7,155 nucleotides of DNA from JAEUPI01 sp035764445. Lineage in GTDB: Bacteria > Pseudomonadota > Gammaproteobacteria > Burkholderiales > Burkholderiaceae_C. Below are positions 5,400 to 7,155 of this stretch, in pieces; the stretch's first letter is position 1, and each line of letters opens with the position of its first letter. A program made the position numbers and the translations under genes. The stretch lies in contig DASTZF010000301.1 of assembly GCA_035764445.1 (NCBI GenBank), positions 1-7,155 of the forward strand. The letters run 5' to 3'. Under the pieces are notes generated by a model. That model worked only from the letters and a program-made list of their open reading frames with translations. It was not told the DNA's origin and did not search any database.

Positions 5400-5437
5400 C
5401 GAGAAACGAAAAGCCCCGACGACTTGGCCGCGGGGCT
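5400..5437 (-). terminator. Intrinsic terminator of the TRAP binding-protein gene
   Basis: On the minus strand, AGCCCCG (5437-5431) pairs perfectly with CGGGGCT (5418-5412) around a 12-base loop. The stem is followed directly by TTTTCGTTTCTCG, a good T-rich tail. It lies 44 bases beyond the stop codon of the minus-strand gene. In the plus direction the stem is followed by GGTCGGACAATAA, which is not T-rich, so it should terminate poorly the transcripts arriving from the yqeY side. Confidence 0.8.
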
Positions 5438-5466
5438 GGTCGGACAATAACGCGCCAGCGGCGCGG

Positions 5467-5487
5467 GGACTACAGTCGGACTACAGT
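5467..5487 (+). repeat. Short tandem repeat over the 3' end of the TRAP binding-protein gene
   Basis: GGACTACAGT occurs twice with an 11-base period, at 5467-5476 and 5478-5487. The second copy contains the stop codon of the minus-strand gene (CTA at 5481-5483). The first copy repeats the same triplet 11 bases further downstream in a different frame. It looks like a small local duplication without evident function. Confidence 0.7.
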
Positions 5488-6563
5488 TTCTGTGACTGCA
5501 TGAAGTCGTCGAAGCTGGCCTCGGTGAAACGGAACCACAGGTTGACGTCGCGCCGGAAGGTCGCGTAGTCCTCGTACACCTTCTTCCAGTTGGCGTTCTT
5601 GGCCGACAACTCGCTGTACAGCGCCATCGCCTCCTTGAATGCGGCGTCCATCAGATCCTTCGGGAAGCGGAACAGCTTGGTGCCGCTGGCCACTAGCTTC
5701 TTCAGCGACGCTGCGTTGCGGGCATCGTACTTGGCCTGCATATCGTGGTGACCGAACGCCGCGGCGCACTCGATGATCGTCTTGTATTCCGCCGACAGCC
5801 CATCGTAGGCTTTGGTGTTGACGTACAGATCGAGCTGCGGGCCGCCTTCCCACCAGCCTGGATACGCGTAGTTCTGGGCCACCTTGTAGAAGCCCAGCTT
5901 CTCGTCGTCGTACGGTCCGACCCACTCGGCGGCGTCGATCGTGCCCTTCTCGAGCGCCTGATAGATCTCGCCGCCCGGGATGTTCTGAGGCACACCGCCG
6001 ATGCGCTCGACCACCTTGCCGGCGAAGCCGCCGACGCGGAACTTCAGGCCCTTGAAGTCGGCCAGCGACTTGATCTCCTTGCGATACCAGCCGCCCATCT
6101 GCGCCCCGGTGTTGCCCATCGGGAAGCTGATGATGTTGTAGTTCCTGTAGAACTCGCGCATCAGCTTGAGGCCGTTACCTTCGTACATCCACGCCGTCAT
6201 CTGCCGGCTGTTGAGACCGAACGGGATCGCGCACGCCAGCGCGAACGTCTCGTCCTTGCCGAAGAAGTAGTACGGGGCGGTGTTGGCCATCTCGACGGTG
6301 CCGTTCTGCACGCCATCGACCACGCCGAAGGCCGGCATCAGCTCGCCCGCCGCGTGGGTGGAGATCTGGAAGCGGCCGCCGGACATCTCGCTCACCTTCT
6401 TGGCGAACACGTCGCACACGCCGAACAGCGTGTCGAGCGACTTCGGAAAACTCGATGCGATGCGCCAACGGATGTTGGCCTGCGCGTGCACGATCGCCGG
6501 CGCGGCTCCGGCCGCCAGCACGCCGGCCAAGCCGGCTCCTTGCACGAAGGAACGACGTTCCAT
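5481..6563 (-). CDS. TRAP transporter substrate-binding protein, DctP family (TakP-like)
   Basis: The 360-residue periplasmic protein delivers an organic acid to a TRAP transporter in the inner membrane. Residues 1-27 form a signal peptide with a twin-arginine motif (RRSFVQ, 3-8), a hydrophobic stretch and a likely cleavage after VHA (25-27). The mature part closely resembles TakP, the Rhodobacter 2-oxoacid-binding protein: RWRIASSFPKSLDT (32-45), GNTGAQMGGW (150-159), GLKFRVGGFAG (172-182), AAEWVGPYDDEKLGF (211-225) and YPGWWEGGP (234-242). Tyr99, Gln155, Arg176, Glu213 and Trp214 line up with the ligand- and sodium-site residues of that group; Arg176 would hold the carboxylate. The ATG at 6563 has AGGAG six bases upstream and places the twin-arginine motif at the N terminus; an in-frame start at 6602 would spoil the signal peptide. 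No dctQ or dctM gene is adjacent in this window. The exact ligand is unproven. Confidence 0.93.
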   Translation of the reverse strand: MERRSFVQGAGLAGVLAAGAAPAIVHAQANIRWRIASSFPKSLDTLFGVCDVFAKKVSEMSGGRFQISTHAAGELMPAFGVVDGVQNGTVEMANTAPYYFFGKDETFALACAIPFGLNSRQMTAWMYEGNGLKLMREFYRNYNIISFPMGNTGAQMGGWYRKEIKSLADFKGLKFRVGGFAGKVVERIGGVPQNIPGGEIYQALEKGTIDAAEWVGPYDDEKLGFYKVAQNYAYPGWWEGGPQLDLYVNTKAYDGLSAEYKTIIECAAAFGHHDMQAKYDARNAASLKKLVASGTKLFRFPKDLMDAAFKEAMALYSELSAKNANWKKVYEDYATFRRDVNLWFRFTEASFDDFMQSQKL

Positions 6564-6605
6564 TGATATCTCCTTGTTGGAACTGCGGGAACTAAGCTGC
6601 ACCCG

Positions 6606-6611
6606 ATTCTA
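6606..6611 (-). promoter_or_regulatory. Possible -10 box of the TRAP binding-protein gene
   Basis: On the minus strand a TAGAAT hexamer (6611-6606) lies 42 bases upstream of the start codon, which would give a leader of about 35 bases containing the AGGAG ribosome-binding site. No good -35 element is found at 16-18 bases, so an activator-dependent promoter or read-through from pmbA is equally possible. Confidence 0.35.
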
Positions 6612-6646
6612 GGAGGGGGCCCTTGGCGCCCGACCCGGATTTACCC

Positions 6647-6667
6647 GGCGCGCGCAGCCTGAGCGCC
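6647..6667 (-). other. Weak hairpin between pmbA and the TRAP binding-protein gene
   Basis: On the minus strand GGCGC (6667-6663) and GCGCC (6651-6647) can pair around an 11-base loop, starting 16 bases after the pmbA stop codon. No T-tract follows, so pmbA has no convincing intrinsic terminator here and its transcription may run into the next gene. The stem is short and GC-rich and could be a chance match. Confidence 0.3.
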
Positions 6668-6682
6668 TGTTGGCGTGCGGTC

Positions 6683-7155
6683 CTAGCTGCCAGCAAGCGT
6701 CATGCGCGGGACCAGCAGCGAGCCGACGGTCTTGCCGCCGCTGGTGTACTCGTCGGCTCCGAGCGCAGCCGCCTCGCGTAGCATCGTGCGCAGGTTGCCA
6801 GCGATCGTCACCTCGTGCACCGGGTGCACGATGCGGCCGCGCTCCACCCAGAAGCCGGCGGCGCCGCGCGAGTAGTCGCCGGTCACCAGATTGACGCCCT
6901 GCCCCATCAACTCGGTCACGAACAACCCGCGATCGAGCTTGCGCAGCATCGCGTCGAGGTTGTCGGCCGGCTGCGTCAGCCGGCTCGACAGCCGCAGGTT
7001 CTGCGAACCGCCGGCGTGTCCGGTGGTGCGCAGGCCGAGCTTGCGCGCCGAGTAGCTGGACAAAAAGTACCCCTGCACGACGCCGCCATCGATCACGCGG
7101 CGTTTGCGCGTGCGCACGCCCTCGTCGTCGAACGGCGCGCTGGCCTTGCCTTTGA
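6683..7155 (-). CDS. pmbA: PmbA/TldE metallopeptidase-complex protein, C-terminal part (cut by window edge)
   Basis: About 156 residues of the C-terminal half are present; the N-terminal part lies beyond the right edge of the window. Recognisable PmbA (TldE) segments, counted from the stop codon backwards, are SAPFDDEGVRTR near the edge, GYFLSSYSARKLGL, the ELMGQGVNLVTGDYSRGAAG stretch and the TIAGNLRTM segment before the end. PmbA is the partner of TldD: together they form a heterodimeric zinc protease that degrades or matures unfolded peptides, known in E. coli from microcin B17 processing and CcdA antitoxin turnover. The metal-binding HExxH motif is in TldD, so its absence here is expected. 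tldD is usually elsewhere in the genome. The gene lies upstream of the TRAP binding-protein gene on the same strand, 119 bases away. Confidence 0.93.
   Translation of the reverse strand, partial: KGKASAPFDDEGVRTRKRRVIDGGVVQGYFLSSYSARKLGLRTTGHAGGSQNLRLSSRLTQPADNLDAMLRKLDRGLFVTELMGQGVNLVTGDYSRGAAGFWVERGRIVHPVHEVTIAGNLRTMLREAAALGADEYTSGGKTVGSLLVPRMTLAGS

Noticed and set aside
5745..6566. 273-codon open frame on the plus strand opposite the TRAP binding-protein gene
   Set aside because: It is entirely antisense to a well-conserved gene with a signal peptide, ribosome-binding site and terminator. The His/Arg/Leu-rich translation shows no family resemblance.
1..7155. Mobile element, defence island or CRISPR array
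   Set aside because: There are no transposase, integrase, restriction or Cas-like genes, no repeat-spacer pattern and no change of base composition. The EVE protein is a stand-alone domain without a nuclease or other defence-type neighbour.

Overview
The window looks like ordinary chromosomal sequence from a high-GC betaproteobacterium, most likely order Burkholderiales. The reasons are uniformly GC-rich codon use, the zapA-6S RNA arrangement, a DctP-type TRAP binding protein very close to the TakP group, and the overall style of the proteins. No mobile element, CRISPR array, tRNA or rRNA gene is visible, and no gene differs in composition from its neighbours. The genus assignment is open; nothing in the sequence fixes it.

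Layout, left to right. Positions 13-309 (+) encode the cell-division protein ZapA. A sigma70-type promoter (368-395) then drives a 6S RNA (402-575), whose terminal stem is a perfect 10-bp helix. Fifty-six bases downstream begins an EVE-domain (THYN1-like) protein (632-1096, +), followed after 4 bases by a TauE/SafE-type membrane permease (1101-1934, +). Facing it, and ending 12 bases away, is a PAS-GGDEF protein (1947-2975, -). Its GGDEF signature is destroyed but its RxxD inhibitory-site motif is kept, so it is more likely a c-di-GMP receptor or scaffold than a cyclase. A 185-base divergent intergenic region (2976-3160) holds the promoter of that gene, with a dyad over its -10 box and an 11-bp direct repeat on either side. 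To the right come ybiB (3161-4129, +), a long structured leader, rpsU (4264-4476, +), a terminator or attenuator hairpin, yqeY (4556-5002, +) and a small DUF442/TIGR01244 protein with a rhodanese-like cysteine loop (5012-5359, +). The right side is on the minus strand: a Tat-exported TRAP-transporter binding protein (5481-6563) with a good terminator at its 3' end, and the C-terminal part of pmbA/tldE (6683 to the window edge).

How the genes fit together. Most are housekeeping: Z-ring assembly (ZapA), stationary-phase control of RNA polymerase (6S RNA), translation (S21), peptide maturation (PmbA) and organic-acid uptake (TRAP binding protein). The rpsU-yqeY pair is the start of the classical macromolecular-synthesis operon, but dnaG and rpoD do not follow here. 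I see no wholly new multi-gene system. The items most worth a second look are the degenerate GGDEF protein and its operator-like promoter, the structured rpsU leader with its promoter box inside the ybiB stop codon, and the physical linkage of 6S RNA to an EVE-domain gene.
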